Positions 8,605 through 17,111 of a DNA stretch of 64,000 nt are shown one piece after another. The position numbers and the translations under genes are program-made. Source of the stretch: Xanthomarina sp. F1114 (GTDB lineage Bacteria; Bacteroidota; Bacteroidia; Flavobacteriales; Flavobacteriaceae). The notes beneath the pieces are model-generated. The model made no database searches and was not told where the DNA came from. It saw nothing but the letters and a program-made list of their open reading frames with translations. Within the stretch, counting starts at the first letter, position 1, and every line of letters begins with the position of its first letter. The stretch lies in contig NZ_JAPMLL010000015.1 of NCBI RefSeq assembly GCF_026410255.1, forward strand, positions 1-64,000, given 5' to 3'.

Positions 8605-9039
8605 ATGAAAATTTCTATTGGTAACGATCATGCTGGAACAGAATACAAATTTGCAGTAATTAAACATTTAGAAGCTAAAGGTTTTACAGTTACAAATTAT
8701 GGAACAGATTCTAATGAGAGTGTGGATTATCCAGATTATGTACATCCAGTTGCTCAAGATGTAGAAACTAAAAAAGCCGATTTAGGTATCATTATCTGTG
8801 GGAGTGGAAATGGGGCAAATATGACTGCTAATAAACACCAAGGCGTACGTTCTGCTTTATGCTGGACCAAAGAAATTGGGGCACTTGCAAGACAGCACAA
8901 TAATGCCAATATATTAAGTATTCCTGCGCGTTTTACTGCTTTGCAACAGGTTCTTGAAATGGTGGATACTTTTTTAGAAACTGAATTTGAAGGAGGACGA
9001 CATGAAAATCGGGTTAATAAAATTCCTGTGTCCTGTTAA
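8605..9039 (+). CDS. rpiB: Ribose-5-phosphate isomerase B
   Basis: A 144-residue RpiB/LacAB-family sugar-phosphate isomerase, which interconverts ribose 5-phosphate and ribulose 5-phosphate in the pentose phosphate pathway. The N-terminal GNDHAG (6-11), the GTDS and DYPDYVHPVA phosphate/substrate segment (33-50), and the ICGSGNGANMTANK loop with catalytic Cys65 are all present. Cys65 is at the same position as in the E. coli enzyme. The N(N)ANILSIPAR segment follows as usual. It is first in a tight rightward run: the next gene's ATG follows its stop codon directly. Confidence 0.96.
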   Translation: MKISIGNDHAGTEYKFAVIKHLEAKGFTVTNYGTDSNESVDYPDYVHPVAQDVETKKADLGIIICGSGNGANMTANKHQGVRSALCWTKEIGALARQHNNANILSIPARFTALQQVLEMVDTFLETEFEGGRHENRVNKIPVSC

Positions 9040-9954
9040 ATGAGTCAGACACATCAACATCATGTACAGTCTTATAAAGATGTGAAGGATAGAAAGCTAT
9101 TGTTAGCTATTTTCTTAAACATTTTAATTACTGCTGTTCAAATTGTTGGTGGAATTGTCTCTGGAAGTTTAGCACTACTAAGTGATGCTTTACATAATTT
9201 TAGCGATGTTATTTCTTTAGTTGTTAGTTTTATAGCTTCTAAATTATCTAAACAAAAAGCGTCTATAAATAGAACTTTTGGTTATAAACGTGCCGAAATT
9301 TTAGCCGCTTTTGTAAATGCTGCTACTTTAATAATTATAGCTATTTTACTAATTATTGAAGCTATAAAACGTTTTCAAAATCCGTACGAGATTGAATCTA
9401 ACCTTGTTATATGGCTAGCTTTAATAGCAATTTTTGCTAATGGAATTAGCGTGCTATTATTAAAAAAAGAATCTAAAAATAATATTAATATTCGTTCTGC
9501 ATATCTCCATTTATTTACAGATATGTTAGCTAGTGTAGCTGTTCTTATAGGAGGTTTACTCATGAAATATTACCAAATATTCTGGGTAGATAGTTTATTA
9601 ACTTTTTTAATAGCTTTATACTTAATTTATGTTGGTTTAGATTTATTAAAAACTTCCACAAAAATGCTCATGTTGTTTACGCCAGATCATATAAATATTA
9701 AAGATGTGGTTAGGCTTGTTAATAAGTTACCAAAAGTTAAAAAACTACATCATATACATATTTGGAACTTAAGTGATGACGAGCTGCATCTAGAAGCACA
9801 TTTAGATTTAGAAGAAAATATTAGCACTAAAGAGTTTAATATATTGTTACATAAAATAGAACAAGTCTTGCATGACGAATTTAACATCAATCATGTAACC
9901 ATTCAACCAGAATATAAGAAAGAAGACCCAAAAGAGGTTATTGTTCAAGATTAA
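9040..9954 (+). CDS. Cation diffusion facilitator (Zn/Co/Cd efflux)
   Basis: A 304-residue CDF-family metal/proton antiporter with six predicted membrane helices (within about 20-210) and a C-terminal cytoplasmic ferredoxin-like domain (about 215-300). The metal-site motifs are H52xxxD56 in helix 2 (SDALHNFSD) and H157xxxD161 in helix 5 (HLFTD). This paired HxxxD pattern is typical of zinc-type CDFs. The N-terminus carries histidines (HQHHV) that may bind metal. Its ATG directly abuts the rpiB stop, so the two are almost surely one transcript, although no functional link is obvious. Confidence 0.95.
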   Translation: MSQTHQHHVQSYKDVKDRKLLLAIFLNILITAVQIVGGIVSGSLALLSDALHNFSDVISLVVSFIASKLSKQKASINRTFGYKRAEILAAFVNAATLIIIAILLIIEAIKRFQNPYEIESNLVIWLALIAIFANGISVLLLKKESKNNINIRSAYLHLFTDMLASVAVLIGGLLMKYYQIFWVDSLLTFLIALYLIYVGLDLLKTSTKMLMLFTPDHINIKDVVRLVNKLPKVKKLHHIHIWNLSDDELHLEAHLDLEENISTKEFNILLHKIEQVLHDEFNINHVTIQPEYKKEDPKEVIVQD

Positions 9955-9963
9955 TATTTAATT

Positions 9964-10356
9964 ATGAAGTTTAAAGGATTCTTATTTTTAGCCGTATTAT
10001 TAACTATTTCTTGTTCTGAGTTAACTAATAATATCATAGAAAATAACATTCCAGAGTCAAAAAAACTAGAAGTAGGAATTAAAAACAATACCAATTACAG
10101 ATTTATTAGAACTGAAATAATTGCTGATAATACCACCTTTGTATATCAAGTTTTAGAGCCTGGCGAGTTTTCTGAATTTTTAGAAATGCTTCATATTTAT
10201 TCTGAAGCCGAGATTAGAATTGAAACAGCAGATGCTTATTTTTCTTTTTCACCTTCTTTTTTTAATGAAGATACCAAAGTAACAAATGGCTTGTATTATT
10301 TTGAAGTAAATATTTCTAATAACCAAACGGTTTCTATAACCAGAAAAACTTTTTAA
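9964..10356 (+). CDS. Small lipoprotein of unknown function
   Basis: I do not recognise this 130-residue protein. It has a lipoprotein signal peptide with Cys17 (LTISC) followed by SELTNN, then a mature part rich in beta-strand-like segments (YRFIRTEIIADNTTFVY, YFEVNISNNQTVSI). It lies 9 nt after the CDF gene and 1 nt before the GNAT gene, so it belongs to the same operon. The small all-beta mature domain could be an immunoglobulin-like fold, but nothing in sequence proves that. Confidence 0.75.
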   Translation: MKFKGFLFLAVLLTISCSELTNNIIENNIPESKKLEVGIKNNTNYRFIRTEIIADNTTFVYQVLEPGEFSEFLEMLHIYSEAEIRIETADAYFSFSPSFFNEDTKVTNGLYYFEVNISNNQTVSITRKTF

Positions 10357-10357
10357 A

Positions 10358-10801
10358 ATGCTTGATATTACAACTAAAACTTTTGAAGAATTAAGCAAAG
10401 AAGAGGTTTACCAGATGCTTCAATTACGAGCAGAAGTGTTTGTAGTTGAACAGGAATGTGCTTATCAAGATGTAGATGGAAAGGATGATAAAGCGCTTCA
10501 TGTTCTTGGTTATAAAGACCATAATTTAGTGGCTTATACACGTATTTTTAAACCTGGATTTTATTTTAAGGAAGCCAGTATTGGAAGAGTAGTTGTGGCA
10601 AAAAATGAAAGGGAAAATAAATATGGTTATGATATTATGGAAGCATCTATAGCTGCTATTAAAGATATTTTTAATGAAAATACAATTAAAATATCAGCCC
10701 AATGTTACTTAAAAAGCTTTTATAATAATTTAGGTTTTATTGAAACCGGAGAGGAATATCTGGAAGATGGAATTCCGCATATGGCCATGATAAAAAACTA
10801 G
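10358..10801 (+). CDS. GNAT N-acetyltransferase, ElaA-like
   Basis: A 147-residue GNAT-fold acetyltransferase of the ElaA type. Early signatures are LRAEVFVVEQECAYQDVDG (about 23-41) and the acetyl-CoA-binding strand-loop SIGRVVVAKNERENKYG (about 73-89). The conserved C-terminal part is ISAQCYLKSFYNNLGF with GEEYLEDGIPHMAM. The substrate of ElaA-type enzymes is not established. It is last in the rpiB operon. Its stop overlaps by 4 nt the stop of the convergent OmpA gene through a shared CTAG. Confidence 0.92.
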   Translation: MLDITTKTFEELSKEEVYQMLQLRAEVFVVEQECAYQDVDGKDDKALHVLGYKDHNLVAYTRIFKPGFYFKEASIGRVVVAKNERENKYGYDIMEASIAAIKDIFNENTIKISAQCYLKSFYNNLGFIETGEEYLEDGIPHMAMIKN

Positions 10802-11646
10802 TTTTTCTGATTAGATTGGCCCACATAAGTAATTAAAATTTCTACTCGTCTGTCATATTTTGCTTCGCCACCTAGAGGAAATTTTCTACGCATTCCAACG
10901 TATTTCATTCGTCTTTTATCCACGCCTTTTTTTGCTAAATAATCATAAATATATTTTGCTCGGGCTAAAGATAGGTTTCGCTGTTTGGTCTTTCTATCAA
11001 TGGCATCTCTACTGTATTGCGTGCAACATACATGTCCTTGAATAGTAAAGTAAATATCTTCTCTTTCAACTAACACATCGGCCATTTCTTCCAATGTTTT
11101 TTTAGATTCTGGAAGTAAGACGCTATATCCTGTTTTAAACAAAATATTTTCTAATCGAATTTTATCACCAGCTTTTAAATCTTCGTTTAATAAAGATTCG
11201 GTAATATCCTTTTTTTCTGGTTGTTTAATTTCTCTTGGAGGATTATAAGGCTGAACAATAATTTCAACTTTTCGGTTTAAACCTCTAATTTTATTAAGAT
11301 CTTCTTCTTTAATAAGTTTAACTAAAATCTTTCCCTTTCCGTCCACATTTGTAATAATGCTTTCATCAAACTCATTGTTTGAGAAAATGGTTTTGATAGC
11401 GTTTGCTCTATCTTGCGAAAGAACTAAATTATAAGAATCACTTCCTCTATCGTCTGTAAAACCGTAAATGGATATTTTTTCTATATCTAAAGCTTCAATT
11501 TTAGAAAGGAAAATAAGTAGCCTGTTATGTTCTGTTGGAGGTACTTCAAATTCATCAGTTTCAAAATAGACCTCATGTGTTAACTCTGTTTGGGCAGATA
11601 CACTAAAACCAATAAAGAATAATATTAATATTAAAAATGTTTTCAT
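10798..11646 (-). CDS. Periplasmic protein with two OmpA-like domains
   Basis: From the ATG at 11646 this is 282 residues; an ATG three codons upstream is less likely because MKTFLILI gives a standard signal peptide (cleavage after Ala18, VSA-Q). Two OmpA/MotB-type peptidoglycan-binding domains follow: the first about 20-115 (IYGFTDDRGSDSYNLVLSQDRA) and the second about 160-278 (ILFKTGYSVLLPES, then GHVCC, SLARAKYIYDYL and DRRVEI). No beta-barrel or lipidation site is present, so it may be a soluble wall-binding periplasmic protein. It is downstream of an S41 protease on the same strand (65 nt). Confidence 0.87.
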   Translation of the reverse strand: MKTFLILILFFIGFSVSAQTELTHEVYFETDEFEVPPTEHNRLLIFLSKIEALDIEKISIYGFTDDRGSDSYNLVLSQDRANAIKTIFSNNEFDESIITNVDGKGKILVKLIKEEDLNKIRGLNRKVEIIVQPYNPPREIKQPEKKDITESLLNEDLKAGDKIRLENILFKTGYSVLLPESKKTLEEMADVLVEREDIYFTIQGHVCCTQYSRDAIDRKTKQRNLSLARAKYIYDYLAKKGVDKRRMKYVGMRRKFPLGGEAKYDRRVEILITYVGQSNQKN

Positions 11647-11711
11647 AAGAGGCACATGAAATTTGTAAGTAAATATAAGTATTTACATTTAATATTTCAA
11701 TCTATGCCAAA

Positions 11712-13349
11712 TTACCTAAGGTAATCTTTGTATTTTATAGGGTTTGAAAGAATATTTGTTGCTTTTTTAATTTCCGGATTATGAGTTTTATAATAGTCGT
11801 ATAATCCTTCACGGTAAACATAACGTTTTACTATTTCGTCTGTTAATAAAGATAAAATTTGCTCTTTATTTTCGTTAATAGCCAGCTCTTTAGAATTTTT
11901 TAAATTCTTTAATAAGGCGTTATAATCTGATTTAATATTATCGTCTAAATCTTCTTTTTTAGCATTTTCAAAAACAACATTTAAAGATTTTTCTGTTTCC
12001 GTTATAAAGGAGAAATTATTGGTGTTTAAATAGTTTTTAAAGTTTTTAAAATCGGAATCTTTTAGCTCGAAATTACTCATATCACTTAAGTCTGTATGCT
12101 TATAATAGTAATCTGTAGCATAATCGAATAGTAAAAAATCGTTTATTATAGCATCGGTAATTGCTGTATTATTTGAAATTTCTAGAGTTTCATCTGGAAG
12201 CACTCCTCCTCCATCAAATACCGGACGACCGTTTTTGGTTTTAAATTCGTGATATTCTTTACTATCTATTCTTACAGCATTTCCTTTGGCGTCTCTATTG
12301 GCATAGTCTAAAGCTTGAATACAACGGCCAGAAGGCGTATAATATCTAGAAATAGTTATTTTTATTTGTGTTCCATATGTCAATGGTTTAGGACGTTGAA
12401 CCAAACCTTTTCCAAAACTTCTAGAGCCTAAAATTACAGCTCGATCTAAATCTTGTAAAGAACCTGAAACAATTTCGCTGGCAGAAGCACTACTTCCATT
12501 AATTAAGACCACTAAAGGAATTTCGGTATCAATGGCATCTTTTTGTGTGTAATATGTTCTGTTATATTTCTTTACTTTAGATTTTGTAGTTACTACCAAT
12601 TGCCCTTTTGGCACAAATAAATTTACCACATTTACAGCCTCGTGAAGTAAGCCACCTGGATTATTACGCAAATCTAAAATTATACGCTCTGCACCTTGAG
12701 CTTTTAAATCTTTTAGTGCATAACCAGTTTGAGAAGAGGCTTTATTATTAAAAGTACTTAACACAATATAGCCTGTTTTATCGTCTATCATAGAAAAGTG
12801 AGGCACAGCATCAATTTCTATTTCAGATCGCTTTATAGTAGCTTTATGTTCTTTTCCTTGACGTAAATAGGTTACCTCCACTTCAGAGTTTGGTGTGCCT
12901 TTTAATAAATCGCCCGCATCATCTTTATAACTAGAAATAACAATCTCTCCTATTTTAATAATTTCGTCTCCAGCTTTTAATCCTGCCTTATCTGCCGGAT
13001 ATTCTTTATAAGGTTCTACAATAACCAACCTATCTTTTAGGGTTCTTACTTTAGCTCCAATACCGGTATAATCTCCTGTACGTCTAATACGCTCTGCTTC
13101 TACATCTTGTTCGTTATAAAAATTAGTGTATGGATCCAAATCTTTTAGCATGCTTTTAATGGCTGTATCCATTAAATCTGCCGGATTGGTTTCGTCCACA
13201 TAATTCATATTTATTTCTTTGAATAAAGTGGTGAAAATTTCAATTTGTTTAGCTATTTCAAAAAAATCGTTTTGAAAAGCAGATCCTGTAAAAAATATGG
13301 TTAGGGCCAAAACAGGAACTATAATCAGTCTCTTTAATTTATTTTTCAC
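11712..13349 (-). CDS. S41 C-terminal processing protease with PDZ
   Basis: A 545-residue periplasmic tail-specific protease of the CtpA/Tsp family. An N-terminal signal/anchor (about 5-24) precedes the N-terminal helical region, a PDZ domain (about 95-175; YTGIGAKV, then GLKAGDEIIKIG) and the S41 catalytic core. Catalytic Ser289 lies in NGSSASASE and Lys314 in SFGKG, 25 residues apart as in Tsp. The DLRNNPGG motif (226-233) is intact. A C-terminal helical extension runs from about 400. In flavobacteria this protease commonly sits next to rnpA, as here (88 nt). The substrate is unknown. Confidence 0.94.
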   Translation of the reverse strand: MKNKLKRLIIVPVLALTIFFTGSAFQNDFFEIAKQIEIFTTLFKEINMNYVDETNPADLMDTAIKSMLKDLDPYTNFYNEQDVEAERIRRTGDYTGIGAKVRTLKDRLVIVEPYKEYPADKAGLKAGDEIIKIGEIVISSYKDDAGDLLKGTPNSEVEVTYLRQGKEHKATIKRSEIEIDAVPHFSMIDDKTGYIVLSTFNNKASSQTGYALKDLKAQGAERIILDLRNNPGGLLHEAVNVVNLFVPKGQLVVTTKSKVKKYNRTYYTQKDAIDTEIPLVVLINGSSASASEIVSGSLQDLDRAVILGSRSFGKGLVQRPKPLTYGTQIKITISRYYTPSGRCIQALDYANRDAKGNAVRIDSKEYHEFKTKNGRPVFDGGGVLPDETLEISNNTAITDAIINDFLLFDYATDYYYKHTDLSDMSNFELKDSDFKNFKNYLNTNNFSFITETEKSLNVVFENAKKEDLDDNIKSDYNALLKNLKNSKELAINENKEQILSLLTDEIVKRYVYREGLYDYYKTHNPEIKKATNILSNPIKYKDYLR

Positions 13350-13437
13350 GTGTTTATTTTTTTATTTGTTAGCTGAAACATCCATATTATTACCTTCTAA
13401 TTCACCAAAAAATTAGAGTTGCTGCTACATTAGAAAT

Positions 13438-13815
13438 TTATTCTTTAATACTTTTATCTACAAATTTCTGAAGCAATTTTTTCATTTTAGTATCAACTTC
13501 TACAAAAGTCGGTTTTTCTTTCCCAATGTACAAAATCATAAACGCATATGGTGTTGTTAAGTTGTTAAAAAAAGTTGCTTTATTTATTCTGTAAGCTTCA
13601 CGTAACAAACGTTTTATCCGAATTCTATCTACTGCTCTTTTAAAATTTCGTTTAGAAACTGAAACGCCAGCTTTTACTAATGTATCCTCGTCGAAGGTAG
13701 TTTTTAGATAGACCATTCTTAAAGGATAAGCCGAAACCGATTTACCTTCTAGGAATAGTTTAGCAATTAACTTTTCGCTTTTAAGCTTTTCTTTTTTTGG
13801 ATAAGATGCGTTCAT
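13438..13815 (-). CDS. rnpA: Ribonuclease P protein component
   Basis: The basic protein subunit of RNase P, which helps the RNA subunit remove 5' leaders from tRNA precursors. The signature is the RNR helix around VSKRNFKRAVDRIRIKRLLR, followed by EAYR. I chose the ATG at 13815 (MNASYPKKEKL, 125 residues) over one four codons upstream. A TACATTTG -7 box at 13833-13840 on the minus strand would start the transcript close to the upstream ATG and leave little leader for it. The usual neighbour rpmH is not adjacent; the S41 protease gene follows on the same strand. Confidence 0.94.
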   Translation of the reverse strand: MNASYPKKEKLKSEKLIAKLFLEGKSVSAYPLRMVYLKTTFDEDTLVKAGVSVSKRNFKRAVDRIRIKRLLREAYRINKATFFNNLTTPYAFMILYIGKEKPTFVEVDTKMKKLLQKFVDKSIKE

Positions 13816-13832
13816 AAATATTAACAAGGTAA

Positions 13833-13840
13833 CAAATGTA
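13833..13840 (-). promoter_or_regulatory. Possible -7 promoter box of rnpA
   Basis: The minus strand reads TACATTTG, a full TAnnTTTG match and the same octamer as in the atpB promoter at 63501. It would start transcription about 10-15 nt before the chosen rnpA ATG. I see no TTG at the -33 position. Confidence 0.4.
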
Positions 13841-13946
13841 ATAAATACGAATAAGCTTTAAGCCTCCTTTTTATATATGATATTGGTCATGTTTTATTTT
13901 ATTGATTTCCTGTAACTTATAGTCTTATAACAAAAACTAATTATCA

Positions 13947-15803
13947 ATGGGAAATTTACATGTAACAAAACTTGAAAACAAAAAGGAACACGCCAATTAT
14001 ATACACCATTTAATGAACGATCTTGAAGCTTTAGATTTAATGCTGAAAGAAGATTTAATTGAAAAAGAACCCATAAGAATTGGCGCAGAGCAAGAGTTTT
14101 TTATTGTTGATAAAGCATTTTTTCCTAGTGGTAATGCACTTAAAATTTTGGAAGACATTAACGACGATCATTTTACTACCGAAATAGGAAATTTTAATTT
14201 GGAGATAAATTTAGATCCTTTAGAACTAAAAACAGATTGTTTTTCAAAGTTAGAACATCAATTAACTACTTTATTAGAAAAAGCTAAAGAAGTTGCTAAA
14301 AAGCACCATTCTAAAATTGTTCTTACAGGTATTTTACCAACCTTATCTCTAAAACATATTACTATTGAAAACATGACACCTATTAAGCGTTATTTTGTTT
14401 TAAATGAAGCTGTAAAGGAATCGAGAAATCAAGATTTTCACATTCATATTAAAGGAGTGGATGAGCTGAGTTTAATCCATGATTCGGTAATGCTAGAAGG
14501 CTGTAATAATAGTTTTCAAATGCATTTACAGATTCATCCAGATCAATTTATAGAAAATTATAATTGGGCACAGGCTATATCGGGACCTGTTTTGAGTATT
14601 TGTACCAATTCGCCTATGCTTTTTGGAAAAGAACTTTGGGCAGAAACTAGAATTGCTCTATTTACGCAAAGTGTGGACACCAGAGCCAATTCTTTTTTAT
14701 TAAATGAAAACCAATCACGAGTTAGTTTTGGAAATAATTGGGAAACAGGCACAGTTACAGATATTTTTAGAGACAATATTTCTAGGTTTAGAAGCATGGT
14801 AACATCAGAATACATTACAGATAGTGTAGACATGATTGAACGTGGAGAAATACCAAAACTAAAAGCTTTAAACCTTCATAATGGCACAGTTTATAGATGG
14901 AATAGGGTCTGTTATGGTGTTGGTGAAGGAAAACCTCATTTAAGAATTGAGAATAGATATATTCCATCTGGACCTACAACTACAGATGAAATTGCGAATA
15001 TGATGTTTTGGGTTGGACTTATGCTTGGAAAACCTTCAGAATACAATGATATTCATGAAAAATGGGATTTTAAAGATGTAAAATCAAACTTTTTTAGTGC
15101 TGCCAGATATGGCATGGGAACCCAAATGTTTTGGGATGGAGAATATATATCAACCCATCAGTTAATCTTAGATAAATTATTGCCAATGGCTTATAGAGGT
15201 TTGTATAAGGCAGATGTTAATCCAAAGGATGTTGAAAAATACTTAACAATTATTGAAAATCGTGTAAAATCTTATAATGGATCGCAATGGCTTATAAAAA
15301 ACTTTAGACAGCAATCTAAAACTAAAACTAAATACGCAGCTGCTCAAATTTTAACATCTCAGTTATACGAAAAACAAGAACTTAATTATCCTGTTGGCTC
15401 CTGGAACCTTATTAAAGAAAATGAGGTTGAGGTAGATACAAGCACTTATTTTGTAAAACATGCTATGAGTACAGATATTTTTTCTGTTCATAAAGACGAT
15501 AGTCTAAAGCTTGTAAAGAAAATGATGACATGGAAAAATATAAGACATATGCCAGTTATAGACGAAGGCAAAAAGCTTATCGGACTTATTACCAATACTG
15601 ATATTAAAGGCTTTTCAAAATTATCTATTGATAAAGGGGTTTCGGTAGAAGAAGTTATGATTAAAGATTTACTTACAATTTCTCAATACGAAAGTCTAGA
15701 AACTGCCAAAGAATTGATGTTAAACAATATGATAAATTGTCTTCCAGTTGTGGAAGATGGAAAATTGATTGGTTTGATAACTTCAAAAGATTTTTTTAAT
15801 TAA
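13947..15803 (+). CDS. GCS2-type carboxylate-amine ligase with CBS pair
   Basis: A 618-residue cytoplasmic protein. Residues about 40-470 match the glutamate-cysteine ligase type 2 family (GCS2, ATP-dependent carboxylate-amine ligase): RIGAEQEFFIVD near 45-56 with the metal-binding E-x-E, later QMHLQIHPDQF and HLRIENRYIPSGPT. The C-terminus (about 500-618) holds two CBS motifs, MSTDIFSVHKDDSLKLV with LIGLITNTDIKGF, and MIKDLLTISQYESLETA with LIGLITSKDFF. CBS pairs usually bind adenine nucleotides and could regulate the ligase. The product is unknown; glutathione synthesis is not implied. Its stop overlaps the start of the downstream aspartoacylase-like gene by one base, so the two are translated together. 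Confidence 0.88.
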   Translation: MGNLHVTKLENKKEHANYIHHLMNDLEALDLMLKEDLIEKEPIRIGAEQEFFIVDKAFFPSGNALKILEDINDDHFTTEIGNFNLEINLDPLELKTDCFSKLEHQLTTLLEKAKEVAKKHHSKIVLTGILPTLSLKHITIENMTPIKRYFVLNEAVKESRNQDFHIHIKGVDELSLIHDSVMLEGCNNSFQMHLQIHPDQFIENYNWAQAISGPVLSICTNSPMLFGKELWAETRIALFTQSVDTRANSFLLNENQSRVSFGNNWETGTVTDIFRDNISRFRSMVTSEYITDSVDMIERGEIPKLKALNLHNGTVYRWNRVCYGVGEGKPHLRIENRYIPSGPTTTDEIANMMFWVGLMLGKPSEYNDIHEKWDFKDVKSNFFSAARYGMGTQMFWDGEYISTHQLILDKLLPMAYRGLYKADVNPKDVEKYLTIIENRVKSYNGSQWLIKNFRQQSKTKTKYAAAQILTSQLYEKQELNYPVGSWNLIKENEVEVDTSTYFVKHAMSTDIFSVHKDDSLKLVKKMMTWKNIRHMPVIDEGKKLIGLITNTDIKGFSKLSIDKGVSVEEVMIKDLLTISQYESLETAKELMLNNMINCLPVVEDGKLIGLITSKDFFN

Positions 15804-16999
15804 TGATTATTACTAGAAGTAAAGCTTTAGAAAAAGAAGTAGAGCTAGAAAGATTAATTGCTAAAATATCTGGTTCGCAAAACGGACCAACTCTTGTTTT
15901 TTTTGCAGGGATTCATGGTAATGAAACAGCAGGAATTTATGCTTTAACCCATGCTTTAAAAAATTTTTCAAAAACAGATTTAAAAGGAACAATTTATGCC
16001 ATTGCTGGGAATTTAAATGCTCTTTCTAAAAATAAGCGATACATAGAACAGGATTTAAATAGAATGTGGACCCAAGAAGAATTGGATACTTTAATTTCTA
16101 AAGAAAAATTAAATTCTGAAGAAAAAGAACAACTTGAAATTTATAAGCTATTACAAGATATAAAAGACACACATTCTGGACCTATTTATTTTATAGATTT
16201 CCATACTACATCAAGTAAAACATTGCCTTTTATTACAATTAACGATGCTCTAATTAATAGAAAGTTTTCTCAGCTCTTTCCAGTTCCTGTGGTTTTAGGA
16301 ATAGAAGAATTTTTAAAAGGTCCTTTACTTAGTTATATCAATCAATTAGGTTATGTTTCTCTAGGATTTGAATCTGGCCAGCACGACGAATTAGATGCTG
16401 TTTTAAATTGCGAATCTTTTATTTATTTGAGTTTGGTTTATACCCAAGCTATGGATAAAGAAAAGCTTTTAGATTTTGACATGCATTATAACCAACTTAG
16501 AAAACAGTCTGATATTATTTCTGATATTTTTGAAGTGTCTTATTTATATAGAATTAAACCCGACGAAAATTTTAAAATGAAACCAGGATTTAAAAGTTTT
16601 CAGATTATTTCTAAAGGAACTCTTCTTGCTGAAAGTAATTCGCAAGCTGTTTTATCTGCTTATAATGCTAGAATATTTATGCCTTTATATCAAAAACAAG
16701 GCTCTGATGGCTTTTTTATTATAAAGAGTATTCCTCCTATTTTCTTAAAAATTTCTGAATTATTACGTAAATATAATCTAGATAACTTATTAGTCTTCCT
16801 TCCAGGAATATCTTGGTTTAATAAAGACCAAGGCATCTTGTCTGTTAATTTAAAAGTGACCAGATTTTTGGCAAAGCAAATTTTTCATCTTTTTGGTTTT
16901 CGAAGTCAGCAATTAGATAAATCAAAGATATTATTATACAATAGAGAACGTGTTTCTAAGTTTGATTTATATAAGAGAGAAGCTTGGTTTAAAAAGTGA
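15803..16999 (+). CDS. Aspartoacylase/succinylglutamate desuccinylase-like
   Basis: A 398-residue zinc hydrolase of the M14-related aspartoacylase/succinylglutamate desuccinylase family, which cleaves amide bonds at amino-acid or peptide ends. Zinc ligands are His38 and Glu41 (AGIHGNE) and His133 (IDFHTTSS). The substrate-binding DLNR is at 83-86 and the likely catalytic Glu is in FESGQHDELDAV. A roughly 170-residue C-terminal part beyond the core has no function I can name. The start ATG overlaps the stop of the GCS2-CBS gene (TAATG). I infer a two-gene module that makes and breaks an amide or peptide conjugate. A strong terminator follows at 17051-17086. Confidence 0.88.
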   Translation: MIITRSKALEKEVELERLIAKISGSQNGPTLVFFAGIHGNETAGIYALTHALKNFSKTDLKGTIYAIAGNLNALSKNKRYIEQDLNRMWTQEELDTLISKEKLNSEEKEQLEIYKLLQDIKDTHSGPIYFIDFHTTSSKTLPFITINDALINRKFSQLFPVPVVLGIEEFLKGPLLSYINQLGYVSLGFESGQHDELDAVLNCESFIYLSLVYTQAMDKEKLLDFDMHYNQLRKQSDIISDIFEVSYLYRIKPDENFKMKPGFKSFQIISKGTLLAESNSQAVLSAYNARIFMPLYQKQGSDGFFIIKSIPPIFLKISELLRKYNLDNLLVFLPGISWFNKDQGILSVNLKVTRFLAKQIFHLFGFRSQQLDKSKILLYNRERVSKFDLYKREAWFKK

Positions 17000-17050
17000 T
17001 AACTATATGTAATTGTTTAATTTATACTAGCTTGATAATTTATAAAATAA

Positions 17051-17086
17051 AAAAACCTGCAAGACTTTTATAGCTTGCAGGTTTTT
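17051..17086. terminator. Bidirectional terminator
   Basis: AAAAACCTGCAAG (17051-17063) and CTTGCAGGTTTTT (17074-17086) are perfect arms with a 10-nt loop. A and T runs on the two sides serve both convergent genes (stops at 16999 and 17112). Confidence 0.9.
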
Positions 17087-17111
17087 GTATAAATATTAAG
17101 ATCTTAATAAT

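Noticed and set aside
13947-15803. Glutathione biosynthesis gene (gshA)
   Set aside because: The GCS2 family covers several ligases and no glutathione synthetase is nearby; the fused CBS pair and the hydrolase neighbour point elsewhere.
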